The notes beneath the pieces were generated by a model, which searched no databases, was not told the origin of the DNA, and saw nothing but the letters and a program-made list of their open reading frames with translations. This document shows positions 1 to 12,014 of a stretch of 64,000 nucleotides of DNA, piece after piece (positions within the stretch are counted from its first letter, which is position 1; each line of letters starts with the position of its first letter). The DNA is from Taxillus chinensis (lineage: Eukaryota > Streptophyta > Magnoliopsida > Santalales > Loranthaceae). The position numbers and the translations under genes were made by a program. Location of the stretch: positions 62,001-126,000 of the forward strand of contig JAKCVP010000343.1 in assembly GCA_023512835.1 (NCBI GenBank), written 5' to 3'.

Positions 1-3000
1 ATAGTCGCGGTAGTCGATGAAGAAGTCGTTCCACGAGAACTGATGAGGGTTGAACAAGAAGGGGCAGACGCAGAGAGCGAGAAGAGAGACCCAGTAGTAG
101 ATCAGCCAGTAACCCCAGGCGGTCATGGTACCGAAAAGTAGCATCATCAGCATACGAGCTCCCAGGTAGATAGATGGGCCAGCGAATCGAGAGTAGAGAA
201 CGCCAAAGGGAATTCGGGCAGTGGCGAAACCACGTCCAGTACCAATGTAGCGCGCACCACCGTATGAGAGATCCTGCTGGAGGGAGTTGGCGTAGATTTG
301 ACAGACGAAGACTTCGAACAAGGGCGAGAATGAAGAGAAGTGCTTGCCTAGACGAGTAGCCGCACGGAAAGCCCCGCGCTCCATGAGTTCCTGCACAACC
401 AGAGGAATGAAGGAGATGAAGAGCACGATGAAAATGGAGACGGTACAACGTCTGAGCCAGTCGAAAATAGGTCCAAGGTTGGCGCATCGTGTGGGCATGT
501 AAGGATCCGTGATAGGCACACCGGGAGTGACGTTGCAGAGAATGTTCTGACTAGCCAGAGCACCCATGTTGAGGAGAGACCACATCAGAGATTGGAGAGA
601 CAACATAATGAGCATGTTGTTGATGTGGAAACCAGGATGTGCGTAGTAGAATGACAGGAAACGATCCAGTGGAAGCTGAGTACCCAGGTAGTAATGCTCA
701 CGGGACAGCATCTGCTCTCCCATACCAGTGCCAATCTTTGTAGTGAAGTTGAGAATGGAGCCAAAGCCCAAATCACGACCCTTACCACACTGGTAATACT
801 CGCAGTGCTTGATGCGTCCACCACGGCAGAGAGCGGTCATACCGGCGTAAATATCTTCGTTCAAGTGCAATCCCTTTTGAGCTTTTGATACACCACCGCG
901 AGTACACATGAAAGTACCGTTGAGGAAATCCGGGTGACCATAGTGAAGCTTGCCGCCAATCTGCGCCAGAGTACGAGCGAATAGCGTACCGAACGTTTGC
1001 TCCTTACCAGCAGCGACGTCACCCAAGATACCAATGTTCTCAGAGAAAATGTATTCACGAGCACCGAGAATAGCAACAGGGTTGAAGCCAGTTGGAGGAA
1101 GGCCAGGAGTGTAAGGGTTCTCGTTCTCCAGGGTCATCTCTTCGAACTCAGCAAGTACGCTACGAATCTTCAAACATTCTTCCAGATAGTTGTCCTGGTT
1201 AGCGTCGATAAGCTGGATGTACTCGCCACGGTAGAAGATGATAGCATGGTTCTGATTGTCGGACTTGCCGTCTCCAAGGATGGGGTTGCCAGAGAGTTGA
1301 ATGCGGAACTTTGGACGGCGCATACCGTTCTCCATGATCTCAGAGTGTCCATCAATCAAGGCGGAGTAAAGACGTGGGTCCTCACCCTCGTTCAATGGAG
1401 GCTCTTCATCGAGGTAGGCAATCTGCAGATCGGGGTAGGCACGGAGAAGGAATTCGGTGTTCTCGCGCTCTTCAGTGGAGAATTTTGCGTAACGTTGCAT
1501 GGAAACACAGATCTTGAACTTGCGACGAGCCATGCGTTCGAGTTCGCGCTCAAGCTTGTCGGTGTTGCCTCCAAACATCTGTACGACTTCGGGGTTCTCG
1601 ACGCGGTAAAGTAGCTTGATAGCGCGGCTGTAATTCATGAAACCAGAAATGGTCCTGTACAAGGTCTGCGAGCGAAGTGACGCCCAAATACGAGTTCGAA
1701 GAGTGTATTCGGGGGCAGCGGACTTGAAGCCAATGCAGTAGAATGGAAGATCGTCGATCTTGGCCTTGGCCGTGTCCTTCTCGCCCTTCTCGTAGTCGCC
1801 GTTGAATTGCGAAGTTTCGTCGGCAAGAATCTTGGTGTCCTTGACGAAGCAATCCCACTCATGCGGGTGGAGCTGTTTCAGATATTCCAAGAGGGTGACG
1901 CGAGAGTATGGCTCGTCTTCGCGGATGATCTCACGGAGAGACAAGAGAATCTTTTCACCGTAGTGAGGAATCATGACGGAGAACGTAGGCATGTTGTCAA
2001 CAGGGACAGGCTCAGGGATAGGAGTCGACAGTGACTGAGCAAAGAAAGAGATACGACGCTCAGCCTCCGACTGAGATGGGAAGAACTCGGTCTTAAAGGC
2101 ATGGTCCTCCTGGGAAACGAAGAATGTTGGTGCGCGGAGCGTACGCTTGCCTTCTTGCTCGGAAGGCACTTGGTGGTACAACAGGCGTTGGACGTGGTCA
2201 ATAGCCAACAGGTGCTCGCGGTACATCGAGATGACGATCGCGTTCCAGATTTGAGAGATCAGCACTTTGGGCTTGTACTTGATCTCCATGTCGGTAGTTG
2301 CAAGAATCTTGGAGTAGATGCGCTTAGGCAGACGCGAGAAGATGTTTCTCCAAGGAGACATGATGGAGATGCCGAGATAGAAAGATCGAGCAACCGAGAA
2401 GACTGCGTTGACAATGACATACCATAGGTAAGTATCCAAGAAGAAGAGAATCAAATCGGTGAAGATCATGATACCCAGCAGGATCTGAGGTTGGTATGTG
2501 CAGAGCTTTTCCTTGATGATGGAATCACCCAAGCATTTGGGGATCTGTTGATCCATGATAGACAAGATGCGAATGGGATCTCTCAGAGACAGAGTCAGGA
2601 AGAAGTAAGACTCGGAAAGCTTTGCGGCAAAGACAAGTACCCAGAGACCGTAGGACATCCATCTGTCGTTGCCCTTCAAGGATGGGTAGCTGGCAGTGAA
2701 AGTTTGACTGGCAACGTATTGGCGAGAGTTCTTCTTCATATAGCTGCCGAAAAGGCCACCCAGGGGCATAATGGCGTAGAAGAAGAAGGTGGCCAGCGCA
2801 ACCAGGAAGCCAACGATACCAACGGTGAGCTTGGCCTTCTCAGGGATGGGACCCTTAGTGGGTGGCTTCGCGTCGGGGTTCTCATCTCCAATACCGAAAA
2901 TGACAATTGCAGGAGCCAAGTTGAGGATCATGATACCGAGACAGAACATCAAGCGCTTGGTCAGATGCTGAGCACCGGCCCATTGGCGAGGGACATACAT

Positions 3001-4749
3001 CCACTCACAGAGAGTTGCGAGGACTTGGATGAGAGAAGCGATAAACCCACCAAGATCGACGGCGGCCCATTGGTGAGAGGGAATGGGCTGTTCGTCGATC
3101 TGTTGATGGTAACCAGGAGTGTAGAGAGACGGTGAGTTGTAGGCGGTGTAGAACCAGTACGTCGACAAGTGAATGACCCAGATACGGTTGTAGTTGACGA
3201 GAAGATGGAACCACGAGCGAGTCTCTTTGTATGTTTTGAAGAAGCACTTCTTCCAGGCAACCTGGCCGAGTTTCTCGAAGCGCTCAGCAGGTGGAATATC
3301 ACACAAGCGAGACTTGTCTTCAAGGACAATGCGTTCGATGCCTTCAGGGTACCAGAAGAGTTGGTTCATATCGTCGTAACCGATAATCTTGTGGTGATCA
3401 CGTTCCTTGCGAACATACTTGCCTTCGAAGATCTCATAACCCTGGTCTCTGCAGTAATTGTAGAGAGGATCAATGACCTGGTGGAGGTAGGTGAACTCTG
3501 GAACTGGCTCGACCTTGTTCTGGCAAGCAGGAGAGTTGTAGTAGTCGTCGGCGCACTTGAAAATGAAGCACATCAACTCGGGCATGTATCGGACTTGATT
3601 GGCTTCTCCCCAAACGAGAAGATAGAGAGCAATCTGTCGCACACGATCGTGCTGTGACATCTTGTTCATACGGCTCTTCCAGCGATACTCCGCAGCTTCA
3701 AGACTGTTGTCGCCCTCGAGAGCTTCGAGAGTGGCTTGTTCGTCACCACCACGAGCCTGAGCAGCCTTCTTGGCAGCCGCACGAGCTTTGCGTGTCCTGC
3801 GGTTGGCTTTGCCGAGCTGCATGTTGGCAAAGCCGACTGCATCGTCCAAATCCAATTGTGCAGCAAAGTACCACTTGCGGTAGTTGGCGTGCTCGCCACC
3901 AATGTAGTCGGCGTGAAGAGAAGTCAAGGCTTGGTTGGGTGTCATGCGAGAAGCGCGAGAGTCGAGCAGGGTCATGAAGTGGTCAAACATGTTCCGCATG
4001 CTGTCTCTCTGGAAACCGAATTTGGCAGTCAGGTCCATGAAGATGTCTTCAATCTCTTCTTTCGAAAGAGGGATCTGAGCCTCTGTGGTCCAAGCAGGGT
4101 AAGGCTCGCGAGAGCGCTGACCGGCAGGTAGGGCATTGTTGTAGTCCATGCCGTATACAGGCGTGGATGCACCAGAGGAGCGGTTTCCGCCATAAGAGAC
4201 TTGTGACGAAGGAGGACGGTAGCCGTTCTGGCCGTAGCTGTTGTAGCGCTCATCGCCGCGACCGTAGTAGTCCATTTCAGCAGCTCGGGCCATGTCGGAT
4301 CTCATGGTAAAGTCGCTGAAAGTCTCAGATTCTTCGTCAGATCCGCCACGGCGAGCACGAGCACCATTGCCACCGTAGCCGGCAGCTTGTTGCTGGCCAC
4401 CGTGGCCCTGGTCGTAGTACTGATCGTTGTAGTATTCGTCATGGTAGCCTTGCTGCTGACTATTTTCGTAGTAGCCGTCGTGGCCGTATTGCTCCTGGCC
4501 GTAGTAGGCGCTATGATGGTGTAAGTAACTCATTGCAGGGGAGTATTCGGCATCAGATTGGGTAGCATACGATTCATCATAATAGCCTTCCTGGCCTTGA
4601 TGAGCAGCAGCGCCGTGCGGTTGCTGCTGACCATTGTAGGCACCTTGATCGTAGTATCCATGTTCGTCCTGGTAGTAACCATCATGGCCCTGCTGCTGAC
4701 CATGGCCGTAGCCATCGTCGTAGTGGGCCTGATTGTTGTAGCCGGACAT
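1..4749 (-). CDS. FKS1: 1,3-beta-glucan synthase catalytic subunit Fks1 (3' end outside window)
   Basis: Plasma-membrane synthase that polymerises UDP-glucose into cell-wall beta-1,3-glucan and is the echinocandin target. One uninterrupted frame of 1,583 codons runs from the ATG at 4749 off the left edge; complete family members are about 1,900 residues, so roughly the last 300 are missing. Visible in order: a Gln/Gly/Tyr-rich cytosolic N-terminus (residues 1-150), the conserved Fks1 N-terminal domain, a first membrane block, echinocandin hot spot 1 (FLTLSLRDP, residues 717-725, wild-type-like), a large cytosolic glucan-synthase domain, then the start of the second membrane block with the hot spot 2 equivalent DWLRRCTV (residues 1430-1437). 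No intron is seen in this part. The pyrimidine-rich leader upstream (minus strand) contains a four-codon upstream reading frame near 4930 and a possible 5'-UTR intron. Its divergent neighbour is a beta-1,3-glucan remodelling enzyme. Identity is secure from near-continuous similarity. Confidence 0.97.
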   Translation of the reverse strand, partial: MSGYNNQAHYDDGYGHGQQQGHDGYYQDEHGYYDQGAYNGQQQPHGAAAHQGQEGYYDESYATQSDAEYSPAMSYLHHHSAYYGQEQYGHDGYYENSQQQGYHDEYYNDQYYDQGHGGQQQAAGYGGNGARARRGGSDEESETFSDFTMRSDMARAAEMDYYGRGDERYNSYGQNGYRPPSSQVSYGGNRSSGASTPVYGMDYNNALPAGQRSREPYPAWTTEAQIPLSKEEIEDIFMDLTAKFGFQRDSMRNMFDHFMTLLDSRASRMTPNQALTSLHADYIGGEHANYRKWYFAAQLDLDDAVGFANMQLGKANRRTRKARAAAKKAAQARGGDEQATLEALEGDNSLEAAEYRWKSRMNKMSQHDRVRQIALYLLVWGEANQVRYMPELMCFIFKCADDYYNSPACQNKVEPVPEFTYLHQVIDPLYNYCRDQGYEIFEGKYVRKERDHHKIIGYDDMNQLFWYPEGIERIVLEDKSRLCDIPPAERFEKLGQVAWKKCFFKTYKETRSWFHLLVNYNRIWVIHLSTYWFYTAYNSPSLYTPGYHQQIDEQPIPSHQWAAVDLGGFIASLIQVLATLCEWMYVPRQWAGAQHLTKRLMFCLGIMILNLAPAIVIFGIGDENPDAKPPTKGPIPEKAKLTVGIVGFLVALATFFFYAIMPLGGLFGSYMKKNSRQYVASQTFTASYPSLKGNDRWMSYGLWVLVFAAKLSESYFFLTLSLRDPIRILSIMDQQIPKCLGDSIIKEKLCTYQPQILLGIMIFTDLILFFLDTYLWYVIVNAVFSVARSFYLGISIMSPWRNIFSRLPKRIYSKILATTDMEIKYKPKVLISQIWNAIVISMYREHLLAIDHVQRLLYHQVPSEQEGKRTLRAPTFFVSQEDHAFKTEFFPSQSEAERRISFFAQSLSTPIPEPVPVDNMPTFSVMIPHYGEKILLSLREIIREDEPYSRVTLLEYLKQLHPHEWDCFVKDTKILADETSQFNGDYEKGEKDTAKAKIDDLPFYCIGFKSAAPEYTLRTRIWASLRSQTLYRTISGFMNYSRAIKLLYRVENPEVVQMFGGNTDKLERELERMARRKFKICVSMQRYAKFSTEERENTEFLLRAYPDLQIAYLDEEPPLNEGEDPRLYSALIDGHSEIMENGMRRPKFRIQLSGNPILGDGKSDNQNHAIIFYRGEYIQLIDANQDNYLEECLKIRSVLAEFEEMTLENENPYTPGLPPTGFNPVAILGAREYIFSENIGILGDVAAGKEQTFGTLFARTLAQIGGKLHYGHPDFLNGTFMCTRGGVSKAQKGLHLNEDIYAGMTALCRGGRIKHCEYYQCGKGRDLGFGSILNFTTKIGTGMGEQMLSREHYYLGTQLPLDRFLSFYYAHPGFHINNMLIMLSLQSLMWSLLNMGALASQNILCNVTPGVPITDPYMPTRCANLGPIFDWLRRCTVSIFIVLFISFIPLVVQELMERGAFRAATRLGKHFSSFSPLFEVFVCQIYANSLQQDLSYGGARYIGTGRGFATARIPFGVLYSRFAGPSIYLGARMLMMLLFGTMTAWGYWLIYYWVSLLALCVCPFLFNPHQFSWNDFFIDYRDY

Positions 4750-7700
4750 TATTGCGAATTATGGAGTGTCTGCGAAACATCGAAGTCAGATTTGCGGGCT
4801 CATTGGAGACGACGGGAGGGGAAGTGCCAGGTGGTTGTGCAGTAAGATTGTTGGGCGGGAACGGAAGGTGCACCCCAGTCCCTGTCTGCGGAACACAAAG
4901 AAGCGCCTAAAGAAATTACTCACATCAAGCGATGCCCATTGATATTGTACAAGCGAAGAATGCAGATAAATCGCGAATTAAGTGTAGATGGGGGGCTTGT
5001 AGTGGTGGAGAACAGATGTGTCTGTTCTGACCGCGCGGACCGAAAAGTCCCCTGAGAAGGGAAGCGACGGCAAGCGAAGCGCGGAACAAACGACGCAGGC
5101 CTTGAAAAAGGTGTTCGCAAGCGCAGCGTGTGGAACGAGAGAAGATGTCGAGGTAAAGAATGTGAGGAGGTGGTGAAAGCTCGATGAAGAGAAGGTTGGA
5201 GGGAAGAGAGAGAAGGGGGCGGACGGGCGTTGCTAAGGGAAGCAGACTTGGTCAGACGCGCAGCGACCAATCACAAGCCAGACTTGTCAGAGGCTCTTTA
5301 ACGCGCGGCTTCGAAAATGGCACGCGCTTAAAGCTGTGACGCCGCCGAATCTCACAAAGATGAACAAGCAGGAGACAAACAGAGGTGAAAGAAGGACTCT
5401 TTGCGGTAGTTGTGGAGGGAGAAGAGGTTGGCCAGCAGAGGAGAAAAAGCTGGTCGTGGAATAGGGGGAGGAAGCTGACACCGATCAATCACTGTATGCA
5501 ATCGGAGCTAGGCAAGTAGTGAGGAAAATTCGGGAGACAACCCCTGATGTGCCACTGCCGCACGCCCACTACCCAACGCCTTTTACTCCTTTCTGCTTGA
5601 ACCGGTCTCGCTATCGATTACAAGTCGAGCAATGATGCTCACTGCGTGAGTGTCAAGCCGGGTGTGAAGCCAATGCGGTCAGAGAGAAATGCGACGTTGA
5701 GCCTGTCACGCCTGCAAAAATAGACGGCAGACACGCAGTAGCAAGAGGCGGTGCAGGCCCACACTAGCAACAGACCTCCATGGCGTCTAGCATGGCAAAT
5801 CACCAAAACCCGTTCGAGCATGACACTGCCCGCGCTGTTTTCGGGACTTTTGCGCTGCAGCTGCCAGTGCTTGTGGGAAGGTGGACGCATTTGCTCCTGG
5901 CGGCTGCGTTCGAATGGCTGGCTGGCTGGCTTCTCTCCTGATCATCTCCAGCTGTGCCTTGTCATTTCCTATGCCTGTCTCACCTGCCACCCCGCTCTGC
6001 AACGAATGTACTGTGTGTAGGACAAGATCAGAGGGATTATTCAGCACTTCAGCCACTGAGACTCGCATGTTGAGAGATCGGTTGAGCGGTCGGATTGGGG
6101 ATGCCAAAAATACACTACTCGGCCGCTAGGGTGGTCAATCGATAAAGCAAGGAAGGGCGAGCGCCACACTGTCGCAGCTGCCCAGCCCCGATGAGCAAAG
6201 GGACGGAAGTGCCCCGAGATACATGATCTGCTCGACTTTGGACCTTTGCGCTTGTGCTGCCCTGCTCAAGCATCTGAGTTACACCAGGCAAAGCGTAGGA
6301 GTGGCAGTTCAGTCCCGGTCAGGGAAGATGCGCGCCGACGACATGGAGCTTCTGCAGGGCCCCGCTGAAGCTGCAGCTGCATTTCCTCACTGCCGACATC
6401 ATTGGCACCTTGCGCAAAACTCAACTTTTGTTGCCTTGTACACTCGTAGCCCGTTGCTGACAGACTTTTGTAGCGCCAGTGCCATCGCTGCGAAATGCGC
6501 ATTCCACTTTTCGCATGTCATTGTGCCTCTTGGATGTGGCAATTGCTGCAGCCGGGCGAGTGACCAACCGCTCCTGGCGCGTGTGCTGAGGTGTATGCCT
6601 TTTCTGTTATTGCGTGGCAATACTGCACATACCACATACGGGCATCTGATTGCAGGTTGCGGGTCGTGCCCTTTGACTTTTGAGTGCGCGAGCCAGCAAT
6701 GAATGCATCTGGTCTGTCATGGGCGAATTGCAACCCTGTGGCTGGTCGCGATGGCCGGCCAGATGCTGAACAGGGCAGAGAAGGGCGTCCAGGAAGGGGA
6801 CTGTCTGTAGCTCACAGTCGTAGATTGATGCCAGCGAGAACTTGACAGATGAAGAGCCTCTCCAAGGAGCTGACACGCGTCTTTTCCCCTGACTTGGCAG
6901 CTCATCAACAACGGCATCAGGTTTGATTACCGCGAGGAGGCCCCAAGCCCACTGCCCTGCGCTGGAGGTCTTGGTATCTCTTGTCCTGGCTGGGCGCCGA
7001 GCGCGGAAACACGGCACGCAGAAATGAGACGAGCCATATTGCCGCGCCAGAAGTCGCGCACAGCTGACATACTGTGCGACGGCTGGCCTGCAGGGGAGGT
7101 AGTCTGCGCGGCAATACGAACGAGTGTGAAGATGTCAGTGTTGAGATATTGCACTACTTGATTTGAATGCTGAGCCCTACGAGGGAGAGATGGATGGCTT
7201 CGGTGGCCGCGAACGAGGGAGTCCCTTGCCCTGTTCTGTCAAAGCCCCTGCTCTTCTCGGGTAGACCCACTTTGATGACGCTTTCAGGCTGCTTGGACGC
7301 TGCTTGACCTGGATCAAGCGGCACGATTGTTAGAATGCGTGATATTGCGTCTCGGCGACGAGCAGCCGTGGCAGCTCAGACTGGCAGAACGCGTGTCGCT
7401 GGGGCTGTGGAGGCGATGGGAGCGACCAATGGGCGGCATTCTTGGTCGCCGGACGCTATCGGCGCTAAGAAGCCGCCCCCTTGGGCCATCTGCTCTGGAC
7501 TTGGCCACGGCGTTCTTCAACTCCTCGCAGCCCACCACTCAGCGCTGCTGAACCGTAGATCATCGCCCTTCTGGTTGCCACGCAACGCTCGTCTCGTTCT
7601 TCCTTTCATACGTCGCTCTCTGACACTTGCAACTTTCTCTTCACTACCTATTCGGCTCGTCCACGACATTCGCTCCTCCCTAGTCAATCGCTGCTTCCTC

Positions 7701-7813
7701 CTCACGCCGCGTCTGGGTCACTTTCTCCCTCCAGACGAGCTAGACTCTCGCCTCAATCACCTCTCCAAACAACACTTTTAATCGCTCATATTGCCCCACT
7801 CGACATAATCATC
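4750..7813. other. 3.1-kb divergent intergenic region between FKS1 and the GH72 gene
   Basis: It contains the leaders and promoters of two divergent cell-wall genes. The part next to FKS1 (about 4750-5500) is pyrimidine-rich on the minus strand, like a long leader. The part next to the GH72 gene (about 7560-7813) is CT-rich on the plus strand, a common pattern upstream of well-expressed fungal genes. Reading frames of 60-160 codons in the middle (for example 6223-6702) have no recognisable domain and are probably chance. I see no transposon, tRNA or clear gene here. Confidence 0.6.
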
Positions 7814-9576
7814 ATGAAGCCTACCGGCGTTGTCTCTGGCCTTTTGGCTGGCGCAGTTTACCTCGCATCTGGTGTCGCTGCTCAGAGCTGGAACACCATC
7901 GATCCCATCATCATCAAGGGCCAGCACTTCTTCTACAAGACCAATGGCACCGAATTCCAAATGCGTGGTGTTGCCTACCAACAAGGTGTCGAAACTTCGT
8001 ACGTACAGGCTCTGGCACTCAGAGAACCGCAATTTCTCCAAAAAAAAAAAAAATACTAATTACCCTCAAACAGTGCAACTGGCGGCGCAAACGGTACCAA
8101 CTACAATGACCCTCTGGCCGACGCAAGTGCTTGCACTCGCGACATTCCATACCTCGTCAGACTACAGACAAACATCATTCGTGTCTACGCTATCGACCCT
8201 ACCAAGGACCACGACGAATGCATGCGCATGTTGGCTGACGCTGGCATCTATGTCATTGCTGATCTGTCTGAACCCCAGATGGTACGCTCGCCTAACCCTT
8301 GCTCTGCTCTGATCTAGTCTGGTGCTGACAAGGTTTCCAGTCCATCAACCGTGATGTTCCACAGTGGGACGTTGCACTTTACCAGCGCTACACTGGTGTC
8401 GTCGACTCTCTCCAGAAGTACAAGAACACTCTTGGATTCTTTGCTGGCAACGAAGTTTCCAATGAAGTCAACACGACCGCTGCCAGCGCTTTTGTCAAGG
8501 CCGCTGTCCGTGATACCAAGGCCTACATCAAGAACCAGAACTACCGGCCCCTTGGTGTAGGATACGCCACCTACGACGGTGACATCCGTGATCAGCTCGC
8601 TCAGTTCTTCAACTGCGGTCCTCAAGAGGCTGCCATCGACTTTTGGGGTTACAACGTCTACTCCTGGTGCGGCAACTCCTCTTACACAAAGTCCGGCTTT
8701 GATCAACGTGTGGACTTCTTCTCCAAGTATTCTGTTCCCATCTTCCTCGCCGAGTATGGTTGCAACGAAGTCGAGCCCCGTCCCTTCACCGAAGTCGGAG
8801 CTCTCTACACAAAGCCCATGGCAGACACCTTCTCTGGCGGTATTGTCTACATGTACTTCCAGGAAGAGAACAACTACGGTCTCGTTTCTATCGATGGCAA
8901 TGAGGTGAAGACCCGTGAGGACTTCAACAACCTCTCGCGAGAGATCGCCATGGTCACTCCTACTCTGACCAACGCCAGAGACTACTCGGTCAATTTCACG
9001 CCCACTTCCTGCCCGGCCACTGGTCCCTCTTGGTCTGCTGTAGCCAGTCCTCTTCCTCCCCCTCCCAACGCTGCTCTGTGTAACTGCCAACGCTCCACCC
9101 TCGCTTGCGTCGCCAACACTGACAACGAGCTTGAATATGGAGACTTGTTCAACTTCATCTGTGGAGCCGGTGACTACTGCCGTGGTATCACTGCTAACGC
9201 CACCACTGGCGAATACGGCGCCTACTCTGGCTGCAATCCCAAGCAGCAGCTTGACTGGGTCATGAACCGCTACTACGTTGGTCAAGGATCTAGATCGTCC
9301 GCATGTGCATTCAGTGGCAAGGCTACCCTCAAGTCCACATCAAGCGCCACCGGCTCCTGTGTCTCTCTTCTCCAGCAAGCCGGCACTAACGGCGCCGGCA
9401 CCGTCGCTTCTCCTACTGGTAATTCCGCTCAGCAGGCATCCGCTGCTGGATCTAGCGGCAGCGGTAGTGGTGCCATCTCAAACATGCAGACTGGTGCGTC
9501 CTGGTGGACCGTCATGACCATGGGTGCTTACGTTTCCGTCGCGATCATTTCCGGAGCTGGAATGCTCTTGCTGTAA
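7814..9576 (+). CDS. GPI-anchored 1,3-beta-glucanosyltransferase (GH72, Gas/Gel family, with X8/CBM43)
   Basis: Cuts and re-ligates beta-1,3-glucan chains at the cell surface, elongating and branching wall glucan. Predicted exons are 7814-7998, 8074-8281 and 8341-9576, giving 542 residues. Intron 1 has a perfect TACTAAT branch site just after a run of about 15 A; intron 2 is 59 nt. Visible features: a signal peptide (residues 1-23 or so); the GH72 domain with acid/base Glu169 in FFAGNE and nucleophile Glu269 in FLAEYGC, about 100 residues apart as in yeast Gas1; then a cysteine-rich X8/CBM43 module (about 375-460) starting at [11 protein letters not shown] Ser/Gly-rich linker and a C-terminal hydrophobic tail ending MLLL follow, which is a GPI-attachment signal. 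The X8 module places it with Gas1/Gas2 and Gel4 rather than the X8-less paralogues. It is divergent from FKS1, the enzyme that makes its substrate. Confidence 0.96.
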
Positions 9577-10235
9577 GCCAGATGAGGATACGATAAATTG
9601 CACAATGCGGAGTCTAGCTGTATCATATGGGATCCGGATTGAGGCCAGGGGGGAGTTTGACGATTGGCTTGTTTTAAAAAGCTATTCTTTAGGCGGCTGG
9701 CAGCTAATCGCGAACCAGCCAGCCATGAGGCTGTGATTCTTGGGCATCTTTTTTTAGTTGGCGCATCGAGATACCAATGTGCAAGCACGCCCTGTGGCTC
9801 TTCCTCAAGTGGCATGAATGGACGCATTTGGCAACCTTTCAAACTTCGAACAGTTTCAACTTTGCGTCTCTGTGCTCTTCCTGACACGCTTTCTTTTCAC
9901 TCTTGATATTGGCATGAACGGCTCTAGGTTCGCAAAGGGCGAGCATTTTTCAAAGCTAACGTGGCCACCTACCTAGGAATGCAGCTTGCAGCGGCGACCT
10001 TCTTAGGAGCTGCCCCTCGTGACCATAGGTCGAAGATGCCGAGCCAACCAGGCACCGAATGGCATTCGATCGAGGAGAGCTAAGCAATGGATTACCAAAT
10101 AGCCATCTAGAAGCGCGTCTTCCACTTGTCGACCGTAGCCTCTCATGTCTCCGCATTCGCCATAGAGCTCTCCTCCGTACGCTCCCCTGCTCATAGGCAT
10201 TGAAGCGGCGTCTGATATACAAGTTCGTTGCAGTC
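9577..10235. other. intergenic: 3' flank of the GH72 gene and promoter of the F-box-like gene
   Basis: No gene or repeat is seen. The frame of the downstream gene stays open for 12 codons before its first ATG, with only a TTG at its head, so I start that gene at 10236. Confidence 0.5.
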
Positions 10236-12014
10236 ATGGCTGCTCTTAAGAGCATGTTCAGCACAAGTGAAGGCAAGAAGCTAATTCGCAGGACGAGAGG
10301 CAACAATCAGCCTCCAGATCCACCCGCATTACCTCCTTCTCCTCCAGCTTACGAGGAGATTGTGCCATTTCGCCTGCAGGCATCTGAACCCGCCACTCAA
10401 TCTCTAGGTACATTGCTCCCTGCGTTTCGCCATCCAGAGCGCAGATTTCCTAATGCACCCTCAGGTCAAGTCGTCTACGATAACGCTCGTCTGCCTCGCC
10501 GCCCGGCGCCCAGTATCATCTCCCTTGCGCCATCTGAAGCATTGCCAGCCTACGATGATGTCTCCCACGACAGGATTCCTTATCGCTCCATGCATCCGTT
10601 GCTTGCCCAAAGGGGGCCACATGATGTCCCCTTCTCGGCGCACCGGCGACAGAGCTCTGCACCTATCACTGCTCGAAGGGCCTCGTCAGAGGCTCCCCTC
10701 AGCGAAGCGCTGCTTGCGAAGCGACGTCGAATTGCGGCTCTGTCATCCGGACTACCAGATAAGGCTATCAAGCTTATCGCGTCAAGCTTGACGGGCGATG
10801 GTGACCTCGCGACAGCAGCCTGTTTCAAGCTCACTTGTAGACGCTTCCATACTTTGCTCCCGCAAGACGTGTTCGTTGCGCTGAATCTTTATGCCGACGC
10901 AAGACTGCAGTTCCTTCATCGTGCAATTGACCGAAGCGTACCGGACCAACTGCTTTGCACAAACTGCATCCGCTACCATGCCAGAACATCGCCAGACCTC
11001 GAAACTATCGGCACCCATCATAATCATATCGAGGCGCCCGTCTTCGTCTGTCCCGGTTTGCTTACAATCCCTACGCCGCGCCTGGTTTTGACCCCAAGCC
11101 GCCGCCTTCCATTCACTCTCGCCCAGTTGCTGGCTCGCTACAACGCTCTGGGGCCTGCATATGGTATTCCCTCTTCAGCGCTCACCAAGACTTACTCTGA
11201 TAAAGCTGTCGGCTTTGACGATGCGGACGACGCAGCGCAGAATTGGGCGCACGCCGTGAGCCTAGTCCCGCATCATGGCCACATTCTGCTGCGCGTTCAG
11301 TCTACACATCCAACCCCTTCGCGCACGCTGAGTGCCTCTGAGATCAACAGACTACTCATCAGCAGAGACAGCTACGCACCGTACTTCAGCACCTGTCAGC
11401 ACTGGTCACACGGTGGGACTGTCATCGACCTTGCCAAGTGCGCACTGGGTCATCACCAGGCCGAGGTCGTCAAAGAAGCAGCGCGCAAGCCGCTAGCAGG
11501 GGTCAAGGGGAGTGCCAGCAGCGTCGGCAGCCGCGTCCCGAGTCTTTGTGCAGAGTGCCGTCCAGTCCGACGTTGTGATGACTGCGGGACAGAGTATCAC
11601 ATTACGCTTCGGCTTGCAGAAGACCGCGCTGCGCGTCGTCGCTCTTCTGCCGCGCGTGGCATGAGGAGTCTAGCGGCGCCGGCAGAGCCTCCGAAATTCA
11701 TCACTCATCTCTGTGTTACGCGGTATTCTGACTTGGGACCTTGTGCGCACAGTGAAGAGGAGGGTTGGCGGAGCGTTGCTGGAGATAGTGGGGAGAGAGA
11801 AAACGACCTTGTCCGAACGCCGTGCGTGGAAGTGGCTCGCTGGAAGAGTGTCAAGGCTGCCTGGGAGATCGCGACCGGGGTCGGGGTGGGGACTGCGGCG
11901 AAGCCTGTGAGCCTGGGAAGGAAGATTGAGTGGGTCAGGGCTCATTGCCGAGAGATGGAGGAGGAAAGGAGAAGGGTCAGGAGTACAATGCATCGAACAC
12001 GGTGGAGTCGCTAG
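10236..12014 (+). CDS. F-box-like hypothetical protein with two PY motifs
   Basis: Single-exon frame of 592 residues starting at the first in-frame ATG. No enzyme domain is recognised. The N-terminal 120 residues are proline-rich and disordered and carry PPAY (residues 36-39) followed by two Glu, and LPAY (103-106) followed by two Asp; this is the usual shape of sites bound by WW domains of Rsp5/Nedd4-type ubiquitin ligases. Around residues 172-205 a Leu-Pro start and a helical stretch ending with CRRFHTLLP look like a degenerate F-box, as in many fungal F-box-like proteins. A conserved-looking cysteine/histidine region follows (CTNCIRYH, then CAECRPVRRCDDCG near residue 440), which could bind zinc. 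The C-terminus is basic. A role as a ubiquitin-ligase adaptor is an inference from these motifs only. Confidence 0.75.
   Translation: MAALKSMFSTSEGKKLIRRTRGNNQPPDPPALPPSPPAYEEIVPFRLQASEPATQSLGTLLPAFRHPERRFPNAPSGQVVYDNARLPRRPAPSIISLAPSEALPAYDDVSHDRIPYRSMHPLLAQRGPHDVPFSAHRRQSSAPITARRASSEAPLSEALLAKRRRIAALSSGLPDKAIKLIASSLTGDGDLATAACFKLTCRRFHTLLPQDVFVALNLYADARLQFLHRAIDRSVPDQLLCTNCIRYHARTSPDLETIGTHHNHIEAPVFVCPGLLTIPTPRLVLTPSRRLPFTLAQLLARYNALGPAYGIPSSALTKTYSDKAVGFDDADDAAQNWAHAVSLVPHHGHILLRVQSTHPTPSRTLSASEINRLLISRDSYAPYFSTCQHWSHGGTVIDLAKCALGHHQAEVVKEAARKPLAGVKGSASSVGSRVPSLCAECRPVRRCDDCGTEYHITLRLAEDRAARRRSSAARGMRSLAAPAEPPKFITHLCVTRYSDLGPCAHSEEEGWRSVAGDSGERENDLVRTPCVEVARWKSVKAAWEIATGVGVGTAAKPVSLGRKIEWVRAHCREMEEERRRVRSTMHRTRWSR

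Noticed and set aside
997..3657. Several plus-strand frames of 100-214 codons inside FKS1
   Set aside because: They mirror the continuous, conserved FKS1 frame on the minus strand.
8314..9285. 323-codon minus-strand frame opposite the GH72 gene
   Set aside because: Antisense shadow of a strongly conserved coding exon; it has no recognisable domain and follows the codon pattern of the plus-strand gene.
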